A stretch of 64,000 nucleotides of DNA from Gilliamella sp. wkB308 (GTDB lineage Bacteria; Pseudomonadota; Gammaproteobacteria; Enterobacterales; Orbaceae). The stretch covers positions 1 through 64,000 of the forward strand of contig NZ_LZGN01000040.1 in NCBI RefSeq assembly GCF_001690185.1. The letters are read 5' to 3'. The notes beneath the pieces are model-generated. The model searched no databases and was not told where the DNA came from. It was given only the letters and a program-made list of their open reading frames with translations. Both the position numbers and the translations under genes were made by a program. This document shows positions 27,593-39,524 of this stretch, in pieces. How positions within the stretch are numbered: position 1 is the stretch's first letter; the number at the start of each line of letters is the position of its first letter.

Positions 27593-30247
27593 TTAGATTG
27601 TACGCTTGATTTCGATTGTTTCAAAGACTTCGATTGAATCCCCAACACGAACATCATTGTAGTTACGTACACCAATACCACATTCCATACCGTTACGAAC
27701 TTCATTAACGTCATCTTTAAAGCGACGTAGTGATTCAAGTTCGCCTTCATAAATAACCACGTTATCACGTAAAACACGGATTGGATTATGACGTTTAACC
27801 ACACCTTCAGTGACCATACAACCAGCAATTGCACCAAATTTAGGTGATTTAAACACATCACGGACTTCAGCAAGACCAATAATTTCTTGTTTGTACTCTG
27901 GTGCTAACATACCGCTCATGGCTTGTTTCACTTCATCAATCAGATCATAAATAACAGAATAGTAGCGAAGGTCTAAATTTTCTGTTTCAATCACTTTACG
28001 AGCTGAAGCATCGGCACGTACGTTAAAGCCTAAAATTATGGCATTTGAAGCCGCAGCAAGCGATGCGTCCGTTTCGGTAATTCCACCCACACCCGAACCA
28101 ATAATTTTAACTTTAACTTCATCGGTTGAGAGTTTAAGTAATGAGTCAGAAATCGCTTCAACCGAACCTTGAACATCAGCTTTCAATACGATATTAAGTT
28201 CAGATACATCACCTTCAGTCATGTTAGTAAACATGTTTTCGAGTTTCGCTTTTTGTTGACGAGCAAGTTTAACATCACGGAATTTTCCTTGACGATATAA
28301 TGCCACTTCACGTGCTTTCTTTTCATCACGGACAACAGTTGCTTCATCACCAGCAGAAGGTACACCCGATAGACCAAGTATCTCAACAGGAATTGATGGA
28401 CCTGCTTCGGTCACTTCTTTACCTAATTCATTACGCATCGCACGAATACGACCATATTCAAAACCACATAGAACGATATCACCTTTACGTAATGTTCCTG
28501 ATTGAACAAGTACTGTAGCAACAGAACCACGACCTTTATCAAGGAATGATTCAATAACCACACCACTTGCCATACCGGTTTCGTAAGCTGTGAGTTCAAG
28601 CACTTCCGCTTGTAACAAAATGGCTTCAAGCAGTTGATCTATACCTGTACCCGCTTTAGCTGATACATGAACAAATTGTGTGTCGCCGCCCCAATCTTCT
28701 GACATAACACCATATTGTGCAAGTTCACCTTTTACACGTTCTGGATCGGCTTCAGGTTTATCGATTTTGTTTACGGCAACAACCATGGGTACATTTGCAG
28801 CTTTAGCATGTTGGATTGCTTCGATAGTCTGAGGCATGACGCCATCATCTGCTGCGACAACAAGAACAACAATATCGGTTGCTCTTGCACCACGAGCACG
28901 CATTGAAGTAAATGCCGCATGTCCTGGTGTATCTAAGAAAGTGATCTCACCATTTGCTGTTTTAACATGATAAGCACCGATATGCTGAGTAATACCACCT
29001 GCTTCGCCTGAGGCAACTTTTGCTTTACGAATATAGTCAAGCAATGAAGTTTTACCATGGTCTACATGTCCCATAATGGTCACAACCGGAGCCCGTGAAA
29101 CTTTTTCTGCACCCGTATCACGATCACTCATTAAAGATTCTTCTAGTTCATTTTCACGACGAAGAACGACTTTGTGTCCCATTTCTTCAGCAACTAGTTG
29201 AGCTGTTTCCTGATCGATAACCTGATTAATGGTTGCCATTGCCCCCATTTTCATCATCGTTTTGATGACTTCTGAACCTTTTACTGCCATTTTGTTAGCG
29301 AGTTCAGCAACGGTAATCGTTTCACCGATAACCACATCTCGGTTAACCGCTTGCACAGGTTTATTAAAACTTTGTTGTAAGGTACTTTTACCTTTCTTTT
29401 TATTATTACCACGAGTAACAGCACGTGCTTCTTCACGTTCTGCTTTACCTTCAGATAATTTGCTGCCTTTTTTCTGTTTGGTCTGTTTTGCATTACGACC
29501 TCGACCACGTGCGCTTTCAACTTCACGGTCGGTATCGTCTTCTGCTGCGCGTGCAAATTTAGACGTAGTAACATGATAATCTTCATCATCACCATTGTTG
29601 TCATTATCATCAGCATCGCTATATTGTTCAGCTAATTTTCGCGCTTCTTCAGCCATGCGTTTAGCTTCTGCTTCTAGTTTGCGACGATTTTCTTCTTCAG
29701 CTTTACGTTTAATTTCGTTAGCTTCAGCTTCAAGACGCGCTTTTTCTTCTTGTGCTTTTTTTACCTTAGGTGTCACTGATTGTTCTGCTGCTTTTTCAGC
29801 TTCTTTTGCTTCTTGTGCACGTTTTTCAGCTTCGGCCTCTTCACGTTTTTTGGCTTCTTGAGCAGCTAATTGTGCTTGCGCTTCAGCTTCTTTACGTGCT
29901 TTTAATTCAGCTTCCTGTTTGGCTTTACGTTCTGCTTCAAGTCGTGCTTTTTCAAGTTCAGCAGGATCTTGTTTAACAATCGTACGTTTTTTGCGTACTT
30001 CTATTTTAATCTCTTTGCTTTTGCCACCGCCACTCGATACATTCAAGGTAGAATGTGTTTTACGTTGTAACGTTAATTTTGTTGGGCCTTGCTGAGGATT
30101 TAGATGCGCAAGCAAAGCTTCTTTTTCCTTTTGTGTAACAGTATCTGTTGCAGTTTTTTTAATGCCTGCATCAGCAAACTGTTGCAAAAGTGTTTGCACT
30201 GGAGTATTTATCTCTTGAGCCAGTGTTTCGATTGATACTTTGGTCAT
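27593..30247 (-). CDS. infB: Translation initiation factor IF-2
   Basis: An 884-residue IF-2. Residues 1-50 form the IF2 N-terminal domain. A long Glu/Lys/Ala-rich coiled-coil region lies at about 95-210, then acidic and basic linkers. The second IF2N domain begins near 308. The GTPase domain has G1 GHVDHGKT (393-400), DTPGHAAF and NKID. It places initiator tRNA on the ribosome; the initiator tRNA gene is upstream in the same locus. Length is close to the E. coli long form (890). Confidence 0.98.
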   Translation of the reverse strand: MTKVSIETLAQEINTPVQTLLQQFADAGIKKTATDTVTQKEKEALLAHLNPQQGPTKLTLQRKTHSTLNVSSGGGKSKEIKIEVRKKRTIVKQDPAELEKARLEAERKAKQEAELKARKEAEAQAQLAAQEAKKREEAEAEKRAQEAKEAEKAAEQSVTPKVKKAQEEKARLEAEANEIKRKAEEENRRKLEAEAKRMAEEARKLAEQYSDADDNDNNGDDEDYHVTTSKFARAAEDDTDREVESARGRGRNAKQTKQKKGSKLSEGKAEREEARAVTRGNNKKKGKSTLQQSFNKPVQAVNRDVVIGETITVAELANKMAVKGSEVIKTMMKMGAMATINQVIDQETAQLVAEEMGHKVVLRRENELEESLMSDRDTGAEKVSRAPVVTIMGHVDHGKTSLLDYIRKAKVASGEAGGITQHIGAYHVKTANGEITFLDTPGHAAFTSMRARGARATDIVVLVVAADDGVMPQTIEAIQHAKAANVPMVVAVNKIDKPEADPERVKGELAQYGVMSEDWGGDTQFVHVSAKAGTGIDQLLEAILLQAEVLELTAYETGMASGVVIESFLDKGRGSVATVLVQSGTLRKGDIVLCGFEYGRIRAMRNELGKEVTEAGPSIPVEILGLSGVPSAGDEATVVRDEKKAREVALYRQGKFRDVKLARQQKAKLENMFTNMTEGDVSELNIVLKADVQGSVEAISDSLLKLSTDEVKVKIIGSGVGGITETDASLAAASNAIILGFNVRADASARKVIETENLDLRYYSVIYDLIDEVKQAMSGMLAPEYKQEIIGLAEVRDVFKSPKFGAIAGCMVTEGVVKRHNPIRVLRDNVVIYEGELESLRRFKDDVNEVRNGMECGIGVRNYNDVRVGDSIEVFETIEIKRTI

Positions 30248-30264
30248 GTATTACTATCCCTCAA

Positions 30265-31740
30265 TTATTCATTTGCAAACCAACAAATATTACGAGCAGC
30301 CATAATAAAGTCGCCAGCTTGGTTACTTGTTAAACCTTCAATCCCGACTAGATCATCTGTACCTTGTTCAGCTAAGTCTTCCAAGGTGATTACATCATGT
30401 TGGGCTAATTGATAGGCTAATTCTTGTGTCATACCTGGCAAATCTAATAAATCTTGCGCAGGTCGTTTATCACCACTATTCGCTAATGCTATGGTAGTTA
30501 ATGCATCTTTGGCTCTATTTCTTAATGCTTCAACGAGTTCTTCATCAAGTTCTTCAATTTCAAGCAATTCATCAACAGGAACGTAAGCAAGTTCTTCCAG
30601 TGAGGTAAATCCTTCTTCTACTAAAAGTTTTGCTAATTCTTCATCAATGTCCAGATGTTTAATCAGATTATTAATTGCTGCAAATGATTCTGCATGATGC
30701 TTTTCTTGTAAATCTTCGGTACTCATGACATTTAATGTCCAGCCGGTCAGCTGCGAAGCTAAACGAATATTTTGACCGTTACGACCAATTGCCTGTGGTA
30801 AAGTGTCGGCATTGACAGCAACATCCATTGTATGTTTATCTTCATCAACAACAATGGAAACTACATCGGCAGGCGCCATAGCATTAATTACAAATTGTGC
30901 CGGATTGTCATCCCATAAAACGATATCGATACGCTCACCACCAAATTCATTGGATACAGCCTGAACACGCGCACCACGCATTCCAACACAAGCACCAACA
31001 GGATCGATACGACGATCATTACTGCTTACTGCGATTTTCGCGCGTGAACCTGGATCACGAGCAACGCCTTTAATATCAATCATTTCTTCGCCAATTTCTG
31101 GTACTTCAATGCGGAATAACTCTTCCATCATTTGTGGATTTGAACGACTAATACAAAGTTGTGCCGGTTTGTTATCTTGTTCAACTAAATACAAGATGCC
31201 TCGAACTCTATCGCCTATACGAAAGTTTTCACGTGGTAACATATCATGGCGGGACATCATCGCATCAGCATTATTTCCTAAGTCAAGGATAACGCTATCA
31301 CGATTAGTCTTTTTAACAATACCTGTTACGATATCGCCAATTCGATTTCTAAACATGTCGATAACCATCGCACGTTCAGCTTCACGAACTTTTTGCACAA
31401 TCACTTGTTTGGCTGTTTGCGTAGTAATACGGTCGAAGGCAACCGATTCTATCTGCTCTTGAACGTAATCACCAATTTTTACTGAAGGATCTTCGTATTG
31501 CGCAGCTTCTAAAGTCATTTCTTTCGTCGGTTGAGTAACTTCGTTCACAACAAGCCAACGACGGAATGTGTCATAATCACCCGTTTTGTGATCAATCTTA
31601 ACGACAACATCAATATCAACTGTATGTTTCTTTTTGGTTGCCGTCGCTAATGCGGTTTCTAACGCCTCAAAAATTTTATCTCGCGTAAGTGCTTTTTCAT
31701 TTGATACCGCTTCAACAACAGCTAAAATTTCTTTATTCAT
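30265..31740 (-). CDS. nusA: Transcription termination/antitermination factor NusA
   Basis: A 491-residue NusA. It has the N-terminal RNA-polymerase-binding domain, an S1 domain ([18 protein letters not shown]), and KH domains ([17 protein letters not shown] and [18 protein letters not shown]). Two C-terminal helical repeats ([20 protein letters not shown] and [20 protein letters not shown]) follow, as in the gammaproteobacterial form. It modulates pausing, termination and rRNA antitermination. It sits 16 bases after rimP and 17 before infB, clearly in one operon. Confidence 0.98.
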   Translation of the reverse strand: MNKEILAVVEAVSNEKALTRDKIFEALETALATATKKKHTVDIDVVVKIDHKTGDYDTFRRWLVVNEVTQPTKEMTLEAAQYEDPSVKIGDYVQEQIESVAFDRITTQTAKQVIVQKVREAERAMVIDMFRNRIGDIVTGIVKKTNRDSVILDLGNNADAMMSRHDMLPRENFRIGDRVRGILYLVEQDNKPAQLCISRSNPQMMEELFRIEVPEIGEEMIDIKGVARDPGSRAKIAVSSNDRRIDPVGACVGMRGARVQAVSNEFGGERIDIVLWDDNPAQFVINAMAPADVVSIVVDEDKHTMDVAVNADTLPQAIGRNGQNIRLASQLTGWTLNVMSTEDLQEKHHAESFAAINNLIKHLDIDEELAKLLVEEGFTSLEELAYVPVDELLEIEELDEELVEALRNRAKDALTTIALANSGDKRPAQDLLDLPGMTQELAYQLAQHDVITLEDLAEQGTDDLVGIEGLTSNQAGDFIMAARNICWFANE

Positions 31741-31756
31741 CCTTTACACCCGTACT

Positions 31757-32218
31757 CTATTTAAGGTTAAAATTAGGTACAATGTTTGCTTTTTGTATAT
31801 TACTAAAAGCAAATACCTCATCATTATTATCAACTGTTAATGTAATCATCTCATTATCAATGGATTTAATATGTCCTTTCCATTTACGACGATTAGCAAC
31901 AGGGATACGTAAACTCATCGTAATTTCTTCACCAATAAAACGTTTATAATGCTCAAGCGTGAATAATGGTCTGTCCATACCTGGTGATGAGACTTCAAGA
32001 TTGTAGGCATCTTTGATAGGATCTTCGACATCAAGTACCGCACTAATTTGTCGGCTAACATCAGCACAATCATCAACAGAAATACCCTCTTCACTATCAA
32101 TATAAACTCGTAACACTGGGTAACGGCCACGGATATATTCAATACCGACTAATTCAAAACCAAGCGCATTAACAGGCTCTTGAATGATATCGGTCAATTG
32201 TTGCTCTATATTAGCCAA
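31757..32218 (-). CDS. rimP: Ribosome maturation factor RimP, TTG start
   Basis: A 153-residue RimP, with [45 protein letters not shown] and the C-terminal [16 protein letters not shown], all close to E. coli. It is needed for 30S maturation. I place the start at the TTG at 32218 because GGAGG lies five bases upstream and the resulting MANIEQQL aligns with known RimP N-termini. An in-frame GTG at 32230 lies on top of that site and is less likely. First protein gene of the operon. Confidence 0.93.
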   Translation of the reverse strand: MANIEQQLTDIIQEPVNALGFELVGIEYIRGRYPVLRVYIDSEEGISVDDCADVSRQISAVLDVEDPIKDAYNLEVSSPGMDRPLFTLEHYKRFIGEEITMSLRIPVANRRKWKGHIKSIDNEMITLTVDNNDEVFAFSNIQKANIVPNFNLK

Positions 32219-32246
32219 ACAAACCTCCACTGCAGAAAATAAAAAA

Positions 32247-32259
32247 GGGCATGAAGCCC
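32247..32259 (-). terminator. Weak hairpin with T-run upstream of rimP
   Basis: GGGC/GCCC with a five-base loop on the minus strand, followed by six T's and more T-rich sequence. It lies between the tRNA gene and rimP. Four base pairs is short, so it may be an attenuator or nothing. Confidence 0.35.
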
Positions 32260-32295
32260 AACATTCCTTAAAAACTTACGCTTAAATCAAAACGT

Positions 32296-32319
32296 AAAAA
32301 AACCTCGACATGCGAGGCT
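32296..32319 (-). terminator. Intrinsic terminator downstream of the initiator tRNA gene
   Basis: On the minus strand, GCCTCG-CATGT-CGAGG followed by TTTTTTT (arms 32303-32307 and 32313-32317). It lies about 90 bases after the tRNA. It would separate the tRNA transcript from rimP-nusA-infB, or allow partial read-through into the operon. Confidence 0.7.
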
Positions 32320-32407
32320 TACATTTAAAACTAACTATAATGAAGCCACTTGTTTCGAACTTTCATGCAATAATAACAGGATAAATGGTTATGGATGAAA
32401 AGTTAAG

Positions 32408-32484
<77 letters not shown>

Positions 32485-32498
32485 ATAGATGGTTGATG

Positions 32499-32526
32499 AG
32501 TATACTATATTTTGAAAAAAATGCAA
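32499..32526 (-). promoter_or_regulatory. Sigma-70 promoter of the initiator tRNA gene
   Basis: On the minus strand, TTGCAT (complement of 32521-32526) and TATACT (complement of 32499-32504), spacer 16 bases, placing the start site a few bases before the mature tRNA 5' end. Confidence 0.6.
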
Positions 32527-32655
32527 CTGAAAATCACGCTTTTTTAACAGTTTTACTTGAAGTTATTGAAATATTTCAGATAGTGATTTTGTCTTATTTT
32601 TTTAATTACTCACTTTAAAATACATTATAATATTTTCTAATTAAATCATAAGGAA

Positions 32656-32677
32656 TTCCGCTGAATTTTCAGCGGAA
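32656..32677 (-). terminator. Stem-loop downstream of the trp operon
   Basis: A perfect 10-base inverted repeat TTCCGCTGAA / TTCAGCGGAA with a two-base loop, about 45 bases after the trpA stop. There is no strong T-run on the minus strand, so it may act as an mRNA 3' end structure or a weak or Rho-assisted terminator. Confidence 0.5.
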
Positions 32678-32721
32678 AAACGTGTTTTTGTGATGAATAT
32701 TGGATAATGCTTTTTGGGAAA

Positions 32722-33528
32722 CTATTTTACAGTTGCATTTTTCATTTTATTGACAAAAATGGCTAATTCATGCAACATTTTTTGTGGATTATCCAAATGT
32801 TGTTCAATAATTTTGACTGTCGCAGAACCAGCAATGGCTCCCGCTGCTCCCGATTTAATTGCTTCACTCACTTGGTTAGGATCAGATATACCAAATCCTT
32901 GAATTGCAGGAGGCGCATTAAATTCAATGAGTTTTTTCAATAAATGGGTAAGAGGTTTATTGGCACGATTTTCAGTCCCTGTCACACCAGCACGAGACAC
33001 TAAATAAGTATATCCTTTACCATATTTAGCAATATTTTTAATCACTTCATCGTCGGCATTTGGTGGACAAATAAATATAGGTGCAATATCGTGTTTTTCA
33101 GCTGAGCCTAGAAACTCTTGCGCATACTCAACAGGTAAATCTGCAATCAATACTGAATCTATCCCTGCTTTAGCGCATTTAGCATAAAAGTTATCAATAC
33201 CATTTTTGAATACTAAGTTAGCATAGATGAGTAATCCAATTGGAATATGAGTATTATCATGTCGGATTTTGGTTAAAATTTCAAAACATTTATCAACGGT
33301 GATACCGCCTTGAAATGCCCGAATATTGGCGTTTTGAATGGTGGGACCATCCGCCATAGGATCTGAAAATGGGATGCCAAGTTCCAACGCATCAGCCCCC
33401 GCATCAATTAATGTTTGAATTATTTGTAACGAAAGTTCTGGGTTAGGATCACCTACGGGAACAAAAGGAACAAATGCACCTCGTTTTTCTTGCTTTAACT
33501 TATCAAATAGTTTTTGATAGCGGCTCAT
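32722..33528 (-). CDS. trpA: Tryptophan synthase alpha subunit
   Basis: A 268-residue TrpA. The catalytic residues Glu49 ([11 protein letters not shown]) and Asp60 (PMADGPTIQ) are at the same positions as in Salmonella. The phosphate-binding GFGIS and GAIAGSA segments are present. It cleaves indole-3-glycerol phosphate and passes indole to TrpB. Its ATG overlaps the trpB stop by four bases. Last gene of the trp operon. Confidence 0.98.
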   Translation of the reverse strand: MSRYQKLFDKLKQEKRGAFVPFVPVGDPNPELSLQIIQTLIDAGADALELGIPFSDPMADGPTIQNANIRAFQGGITVDKCFEILTKIRHDNTHIPIGLLIYANLVFKNGIDNFYAKCAKAGIDSVLIADLPVEYAQEFLGSAEKHDIAPIFICPPNADDEVIKNIAKYGKGYTYLVSRAGVTGTENRANKPLTHLLKKLIEFNAPPAIQGFGISDPNQVSEAIKSGAAGAIAGSATVKIIEQHLDNPQKMLHELAIFVNKMKNATVK

Positions 33529-34718
33529 TCTATTTCTCCTTTTGCTTTTAAAATATCATAAACAGTAAAGATATCTTTATCCCCACGACCAGATAAATTG
33601 ACGATTAATAACTGTTCTTTGTTTGGATTTACTTTGATCATCTTAATAGCGTACGCTAAGGCATGCGATGACTCTAATGCGGGAATTATGCCTTCACTAC
33701 GTGATAGAGCCTTAAAAGCCGCTAATGCTTCGTCATCAGTAATCGATACATAATCAGCCCGTCCGATACTGTCTAAATATGCGTGTTGAGGTCCAACCGA
33801 TGGAAAATCCAAACCCGCAGATATCGAATAAGATTCTTCAATTTGTCCTTCATCGGTTTGCATCATTGGCGATTTCATCCCAAAATAAATGCCCAGTTTA
33901 CCATGTTTTAGTGATGCGCCATGCTCGCCACTTTCAATACCATGACCACCCGGTTCAACACCAATTAATCTGACCGATTCATCTTCAATAAAATTGGCAA
34001 ACATCCCAATAGCGTTTGACCCCCCACCCACACAAGCAATGACAGCATCAGGCAAGCGACCTTCTTTTTCTAAAATTTGCTGTTTTGCTTCACGGCTAAT
34101 CATTTGTTGAAACTCTCGGACAATAGTTGGAAAAGGATGCGGTCCGGCAGCTGTGCCTAACATATAATGTGCTTTTTCATAACTACCAGACCAATCTCGT
34201 AATGCCTCGTTACAAGCATCTTTCAATGTTGCAGAACCCGTTTCAACAGGAATAACTGTTGCACCCATCAAACGCATTCTAAAGACATTAGGTGCTTGGC
34301 GCTTAACATCTTTTGCGCCCATATAAATGCGGCATTTTAAACCTAGTAGTGCGCATGCTAAAGCTGACGCTACGCCATGCTGCCCAGCACCGGTTTCGGC
34401 AATTATTTCCGTTTTTCCCATTCTTTTGGCTAATAAAGCTTGCCCTAATACTTGATTTGTTTTGTGTGCCCCACCATGCACAAGATCTTCACGTTTTAAA
34501 TAGAGTTTAGTTTTCGTACCCGCCGTTAAATTTTTACATAATGTGAGTGCTGTAGGTCGACCTGCATAGTTAACTAACAAATCGTTAAACTCTTGTTGGA
34601 AACTGGGATCGTTGATCGCAGAGATAAAAGCATCCTCAAGTTGTTCAAGGACCGGCATTAATATTTGAGGGACATATTGCCCGCCAAATTCACCAAAATA
34701 AGGATTTAATTTAGACAT
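33525..34718 (-). CDS. trpB: Tryptophan synthase beta subunit
   Basis: A 397-residue TrpB, with the PLP-binding Lys86 in [20 protein letters not shown] and the cofactor-phosphate loop [10 protein letters not shown]. It condenses indole with serine. The ATG at 34718 is chosen because AAGGA lies six bases upstream; an in-frame ATG at 34724 directly abuts that site. It follows trpCF and overlaps trpA. Confidence 0.98.
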   Translation of the reverse strand: MSKLNPYFGEFGGQYVPQILMPVLEQLEDAFISAINDPSFQQEFNDLLVNYAGRPTALTLCKNLTAGTKTKLYLKREDLVHGGAHKTNQVLGQALLAKRMGKTEIIAETGAGQHGVASALACALLGLKCRIYMGAKDVKRQAPNVFRMRLMGATVIPVETGSATLKDACNEALRDWSGSYEKAHYMLGTAAGPHPFPTIVREFQQMISREAKQQILEKEGRLPDAVIACVGGGSNAIGMFANFIEDESVRLIGVEPGGHGIESGEHGASLKHGKLGIYFGMKSPMMQTDEGQIEESYSISAGLDFPSVGPQHAYLDSIGRADYVSITDDEALAAFKALSRSEGIIPALESSHALAYAIKMIKVNPNKEQLLIVNLSGRGDKDIFTVYDILKAKGEIE

Positions 34719-34740
34719 AACCATTCCTTTTTAAAATTAA

Positions 34741-36135
34741 TTAAATTTGTTCAAATACGGCTTTAATTTTCTGTTTATCTTTAATACCTGCAGACATTTC
34801 CACACCAGAATTAATATCAATGCCGATAACCTTAGTCGCTAATGCAGATTTGACATTTAGTGGATTTATACCGCCCGCTAAAATCACATTATTTAAATCC
34901 TGCCCATTTAATAATGACCAATCAAAACTTTTTCCTGTTCCTCCTGCTCCATGATCAAAGATGTAGCGACTAATTAGTGGATGGTGATGTTCTGAGATGA
35001 CATCGCTAATACTTAGCGCTTTCCAGATTTGACAGGATTGAGGCAGCTGTTGACGTAAGGTTTGTAAATAGTCTTCATCTTCATTGCCATGTAATTGAAC
35101 AGCATAAAGTGATAATTGCTTGGCGATTTGGCTTACTTGTTCGATATCTTCATTTTTAAACACACCAACCCAATTAAGTGGAGCTACAGCAATAAGCGAA
35201 CGCGCTTTTATAGGTGAAATATAGCGTGGTGATTGGGGGACAAAAATTAATCCCCCATAAACAGCGCCAGCTTGGTAAGCTGCAACAGCATCTTCTGTTC
35301 GCGTCAAACCACATACTTTATTTTCACCTAGCATAACTTTTCGAATCGCTAACGCTAAGTTAGATTCAGACATTAATGCACTACCAATTAAAAATCCATT
35401 GGCAAATTGACTGAGTTCTTTCACTTGATTATGGGTATATATGCCTGATTCACTGATAATAATGCGATCAGACGGGATTGTTTTAGACAAATTCTTAACC
35501 CGATTTAAATCGACACTTAAATCACGTAAATTACGATTATTAATACCGATGACTTTAGCACCAAGCTCAATGGCTCGTTCGACTTCTTTTTCCGTACTCG
35601 CTTCAGTTAGTACACCCATATTAAGTTGATGCGCAATCTGGCTTAAATGACGATATTCATCATCGGTGACAACAGATAGCATTAATAAAATAGCATCAGC
35701 TTGATAATAACGCGCTAAATAGATTTGGTATTCGTCAATAATAAAATCTTTACAAAGAATAGGTTGTGCCACTTCATTGCGAACAATTGGCAAAAATTCA
35801 AAACGACCTTGAAAGTATTTTTCATCAGTCAGTACAGAAATAGCTGAAGCATAATCTTTATAAACTTTAGCAATACTCGCAGGATCGAAATCGTTACGAA
35901 TTAAGCCTTTTGAAGGCGACGCTTTTTTACACTCTAAGATAAACACCGTTTTAGGCTGATGTAAAGCTTGATAAAAATCTCGATCACTTGGTTTGATTGA
36001 TGTTTTAAATGTGTCTAATGGTTTTTGTTTTTTTTGTTCAATAAGCCATTGCTTTTTATCATCAATGATCTTTTTTAAAACGGTCGCCATTTCAACATTT
36101 TCGGTTAATGTATTTATAACCATGTTACTCTCCAT
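34741..36135 (-). CDS. trpC: Fused indole-3-glycerol-phosphate synthase / phosphoribosylanthranilate isomerase
   Basis: A 464-residue two-domain enzyme, as in E. coli TrpC(F). The N-terminal half has FILECKKASPSKG, AISVLTDEKYFQG and PILCKDFIID. The C-terminal half has KVCGLTRTEDA, VQLHGNED and FDWSLLNGQ. It carries out two successive steps of Trp synthesis. The N-terminus is uncertain: ATGs at 36135, 36123 and 36087 are in frame, and the last aligns best with E. coli. The 36135 start lies two bases after the trpGD stop. Confidence 0.96.
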   Translation of the reverse strand: MESNMVINTLTENVEMATVLKKIIDDKKQWLIEQKKQKPLDTFKTSIKPSDRDFYQALHQPKTVFILECKKASPSKGLIRNDFDPASIAKVYKDYASAISVLTDEKYFQGRFEFLPIVRNEVAQPILCKDFIIDEYQIYLARYYQADAILLMLSVVTDDEYRHLSQIAHQLNMGVLTEASTEKEVERAIELGAKVIGINNRNLRDLSVDLNRVKNLSKTIPSDRIIISESGIYTHNQVKELSQFANGFLIGSALMSESNLALAIRKVMLGENKVCGLTRTEDAVAAYQAGAVYGGLIFVPQSPRYISPIKARSLIAVAPLNWVGVFKNEDIEQVSQIAKQLSLYAVQLHGNEDEDYLQTLRQQLPQSCQIWKALSISDVISEHHHPLISRYIFDHGAGGTGKSFDWSLLNGQDLNNVILAGGINPLNVKSALATKVIGIDINSGVEMSAGIKDKQKIKAVFEQI

Positions 36136-36137
36136 TT

Positions 36138-37769
36138 TTACCTTGCTGCTAATTGTTGTAAAAGCGTATATGCTTTGCCACTATGCATCATTTCAATTGC
36201 TTGCTGCGCATTTTGTTTTAAATCTGACTGACCAAACAGGCTCATTAACATGGCGACATTAGCAGCAATGGCCGCTTCATGCGCCGGTTTACCATGACCT
36301 TGTAAAATGGCTATTAACATATCACGATTCATCTCAGGTGTACCACCTTCAATATCTTTTAAGGTATACTGTTTTAGCCCAAAATCTTGTGGTGTCAAAG
36401 TAAAATAGCGAATTTCGCCATTTCGAACTTCAGCCACTTGGGTTTCACCATGAATAGCAACTTCATCCATTCCGGAACCATGAACGACATAAGCATGAGT
36501 GTAACCGAGCATTTTTAGCGTTTCAGCAATCGGTTTAATTAAATCGGGATGATAAACCCCTAATAAAATACGTTTAGGTCTGGACGGATTGATCAAGGGC
36601 CCAAGCACATTGAAAATAGTCCTTGTTTTTAACTGCTGACGTACGGGCGCAGCGTGACGAAAGCCTGAATGATATTGTTGCGCAAATAAGAAGCAAACCC
36701 CCAATTCATCTAATGCTTTACGCGATGCTTCGGCAGGCATATTTAATTTTATTCCTAGTGCCGATAATACATCGGACGATCCCGATTTACTTGATACACC
36801 ACGATTACCATGCTTAGCCACTTTATAGCCTAATGCTGCTGCGACAAAAGCGCTTGCTGTGGAGATATTAATACTATTGGTGCCATCACCACCTGTTCCC
36901 ACGATATCGGTAAATTCATAATCGGGAATATCAAAACTATCCGCATTTTCAAGCAAAGCTTGAGCAGCGCCGGCAATTTCATCGGGTTTTTCACCCCTTA
37001 CTTTCATGCTAATCACCGCAGTGGCTAAAACGGTTGGTTCAATTTTGCCTTGAATAATAAGATTAAATAGAATTTTACTCTCGTCTTGGGTTAATGTTTG
37101 TCCTAAATACAATTTATTGATAATGGGTTGAATGTTATATTCTTGTTTATCACTAATGGCCTCAGCTTTTGATTGTAACTCTGGTTGTGGTGGATTGAGT
37201 GCCCATTCAATCGTTTGTTCTAATAATTTTACACCTTGAGTAGTTAAAATCGATTCAGGATGAAACTGAAAACCACAAACCTGATCATGATCATTGCGCA
37301 CTGCCATTACAATATTATTACAAAGTGCATTAATGGTGAGTGTATTTGGAATATTTTCGCCTTTTAAAGAGTGGTATCGAGCAACAGGTAGTGGGTTGGG
37401 TAACCCTTTAAACATAGCTTGTTCATCGTGTTCAATAAGCGATGCTTTACCATGTAAAATATCACCTGCTGGTACAATGCTTCCCCCATAGGACTCAACA
37501 ATTGCTTGATGGCCAAGACAGATACCAATTATTGGCAATTTTCCTTTCAGACGCTTAAGTAGTTCTGGCATGCATCCTGCTTCACTAGGCGTACCAGGAC
37601 CTGGTGATAGCATTAAAATAGGATTTTGCATTTGAGATAATTTTTCAATAATCACATCGGCTGGAATCGTATTACGATAAACAGTGACACAATGTTTGCT
37701 ATTACGAAGTTGGTCGACTAAGTTATAAGTAAAGGAATCAACATTATCAATAAATAAAATATTAGCCAT
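36138..37769 (-). CDS. trpD: Fused anthranilate synthase glutaminase / anthranilate phosphoribosyltransferase
   Basis: A 543-residue fusion, as in E. coli TrpD (TrpGD). The N-terminal class I glutaminase has [12 protein letters not shown] and the nucleophile Cys in GICLGHQAI, with [10 protein letters not shown]. The C-terminal transferase has [23 protein letters not shown] and [15 protein letters not shown]. It supplies ammonia to TrpE and then adds phosphoribose to anthranilate. Its ATG overlaps the trpE stop by one base. Confidence 0.97.
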   Translation of the reverse strand: MANILFIDNVDSFTYNLVDQLRNSKHCVTVYRNTIPADVIIEKLSQMQNPILMLSPGPGTPSEAGCMPELLKRLKGKLPIIGICLGHQAIVESYGGSIVPAGDILHGKASLIEHDEQAMFKGLPNPLPVARYHSLKGENIPNTLTINALCNNIVMAVRNDHDQVCGFQFHPESILTTQGVKLLEQTIEWALNPPQPELQSKAEAISDKQEYNIQPIINKLYLGQTLTQDESKILFNLIIQGKIEPTVLATAVISMKVRGEKPDEIAGAAQALLENADSFDIPDYEFTDIVGTGGDGTNSINISTASAFVAAALGYKVAKHGNRGVSSKSGSSDVLSALGIKLNMPAEASRKALDELGVCFLFAQQYHSGFRHAAPVRQQLKTRTIFNVLGPLINPSRPKRILLGVYHPDLIKPIAETLKMLGYTHAYVVHGSGMDEVAIHGETQVAEVRNGEIRYFTLTPQDFGLKQYTLKDIEGGTPEMNRDMLIAILQGHGKPAHEAAIAANVAMLMSLFGQSDLKQNAQQAIEMMHSGKAYTLLQQLAAR

Positions 37770-39331
37770 TAAAATACACCTTCTACATTATGTGCTGCCA
37801 TAATCGCACGAACAACGGCACGAGCTTTATTACGTGACTCATCAGACTCAAATTGTGGTTCTGAATCTAACACTACACCCCCACCTGCTTGAACGGTTGC
37901 AAGCCCCGCTTCCACATACGCACTACGAATAACTATGCAAGTATCCAAATCACCATTGGCAGTAAAATACCCCACTGCGCCACCGTAGCTACCCCGTTTT
38001 ACTTTTTCTGATTCGGCAATTAATTGCATGGCTCGAACTTTTGGAGCGCCCGTTAACGTTCCCATATTCATTGTCGCTTGATAAGCATGTAAGGCATCCA
38101 AATCATGTCGTAATTGCCCTACCACTCTCGAAACCAAATGCATAACAAAAGAGTAACGATCAACCTTTAATAATTCTTTAGTATAGCGAGTACCAGGTTG
38201 ACATATACGCGCTAAATCATTACGGGCTAAGTCAACTAACATTAAATGTTCTGCTAACTCTTTCTTATCGGTGCGCATCTCAAGTTCTAATCGACTATCC
38301 AAATCATAATCAATTTCACCATTCGCCGTTAATCCTCGAGGGCGAGTACCGGCAATCGGGTAGATTTCGGCTTGATTTGTTGCTTTAGTATATTTAAGCG
38401 CGCTTTCAGGTGATGCCCCAAACAAGACAAAATCACGATCTTGCATATAAAACATATAAGGACTTGGATTATTATTTTTTAGTACTAGATAAGCCGATAA
38501 AGGGGCTGGGCAAGGTAACATAAAACGTCTGGAAGGCACTGCCTGAAAAATTTCGCCTTGTTGGATAGCATCTTGCATTTTTTTAACAACCGTGTTGAAA
38601 TCTTCATCACTTTTATTACACGTAACATCAATGCTTGCCAGTGATTGGGTTTGAATTGGTTTCATCGGCTTGCTTAACGTCGCATCTAATTCAGCTAAAC
38701 GATGAGTTAAGCGAGATATTTCAATCTGATCTGACGTAAAAGCGGTAGCCTTCAAAATTGATACATGTTCTTGATGATTGATTTCTAATAGGGTTTCCGC
38801 TAAATAGAAACAAAAATCTTGGCAACATTGTTCTGTTGGTAAAATAGGTAACTTTTCAAATCCTGCTACCAAGTCATAACAAAATAACCCACCAACAAAT
38901 ATGACATCCGAACTACTTTTTTCAGGAATATTTACTATCTTAAGTAATGTTCTTAACGCATCAAAAATCGATAGCGACTTTAAGCGAGAATCCTCATCTT
39001 GCAAGCTATCAATCGTCGGAAAGCTCAAGGTTAATTTTTGGGAATGATCGAATGTTTTAATGACCTTTTCATCAAAAGCATGGTGCAATAAAGGTAACAA
39101 CTTTTCACCATTAGTGGTCAAGGCCTCAAAAGTCACTTGCGTGTTTATTGCCGAGATACGTAAGGCACTATCAACAATCATGACACTTTTAATACCTTGC
39201 TTATTATCGATTTCAGCCGATTCGAGCAATAACGTTGCAGGACGATTTTCACATAATTGGTTAAATACTAACGTCGGATCTTGATGATAACTAATAGTTT
39301 TAGTTAGCTGGGTTAAAATTGGCTTATTCAT
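37769..39331 (-). CDS. trpE: Anthranilate synthase component I
   Basis: About 520 residues. The N-terminal regulatory part has [15 protein letters not shown], which contains the LLES segment tied to Trp feedback inhibition in enterics. The chorismate-binding part has [28 protein letters not shown] and [11 protein letters not shown] chose the ATG at 39331 (MNKPILTQL) because it matches the length of E. coli TrpE; an in-frame ATG at 39364 would begin beside the attenuator. First structural gene of the operon. Confidence 0.96.
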   Translation of the reverse strand: MNKPILTQLTKTISYHQDPTLVFNQLCENRPATLLLESAEIDNKQGIKSVMIVDSALRISAINTQVTFEALTTNGEKLLPLLHHAFDEKVIKTFDHSQKLTLSFPTIDSLQDEDSRLKSLSIFDALRTLLKIVNIPEKSSSDVIFVGGLFCYDLVAGFEKLPILPTEQCCQDFCFYLAETLLEINHQEHVSILKATAFTSDQIEISRLTHRLAELDATLSKPMKPIQTQSLASIDVTCNKSDEDFNTVVKKMQDAIQQGEIFQAVPSRRFMLPCPAPLSAYLVLKNNNPSPYMFYMQDRDFVLFGASPESALKYTKATNQAEIYPIAGTRPRGLTANGEIDYDLDSRLELEMRTDKKELAEHLMLVDLARNDLARICQPGTRYTKELLKVDRYSFVMHLVSRVVGQLRHDLDALHAYQATMNMGTLTGAPKVRAMQLIAESEKVKRGSYGGAVGYFTANGDLDTCIVIRSAYVEAGLATVQAGGGVVLDSEPQFESDESRNKARAVVRAIMAAHNVEGVF

Positions 39332-39379
39332 TGTCGACTCACTATTATTTAATTTTTTAATCATTAATTCAAAACTAAA

Positions 39380-39400
39380 AAACCCGCATTAAGCGGGTTT
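39380..39400 (-). terminator. trp operon attenuator (intrinsic terminator)
   Basis: On the minus strand AAACCCGC-TTAAT-GCGGGTTT followed by TTT: an 8-base-pair GC-core stem with a T-run, between trpL and trpE. The upstream CGGGT at 39424-39428, overlapping the end of trpL, can pair with ACCCG of the 5' arm (complement of 39394-39398) as an antiterminator. This is the classic ribosome-mediated attenuation layout. Confidence 0.88.
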
Positions 39401-39421
39401 ATGAAAAAACAGATAATCACA

Positions 39422-39505
39422 TCACCCGAAATAGCTAATGTGCCACCAACCAAAGCCTGTGAATGAATAAATAACTAGGTATAAGTATCGTAATGTCATC
39501 ATCAT
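39422..39505 (-). CDS. trpL: trp operon leader peptide TrpL
   Basis: A 27-codon ORF that starts with three consecutive ATG codons (39505, 39502, 39499) and ends in TGA. Residues 20-21 are tandem Trp in GFGWWHISYFG. It lies between the TrpR-controlled promoter and the intrinsic terminator before trpE, so it is the leader peptide whose translation senses charged tRNA-Trp: stalling at the two UGG codons would free the antiterminator segment. It is longer than the 14-residue E. coli TrpL. No strong ribosome binding site is visible. Confidence 0.9.
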   Translation of the reverse strand: MMMTLRYLYLVIYSFTGFGWWHISYFG

Positions 39506-39524
39506 TATCTGTTTAATATATTTT

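Noticed and set aside
27568-27879. A 103-codon minus-strand frame at the 3' end of infB
   Set aside because: Out of frame within infB and unlike any known protein; infB itself is intact.
29229-29861. Ser/Ala-rich plus-strand frames opposite infB
   Set aside because: They mirror the Glu/Lys/Ala coiled coil of IF-2 on the other strand.
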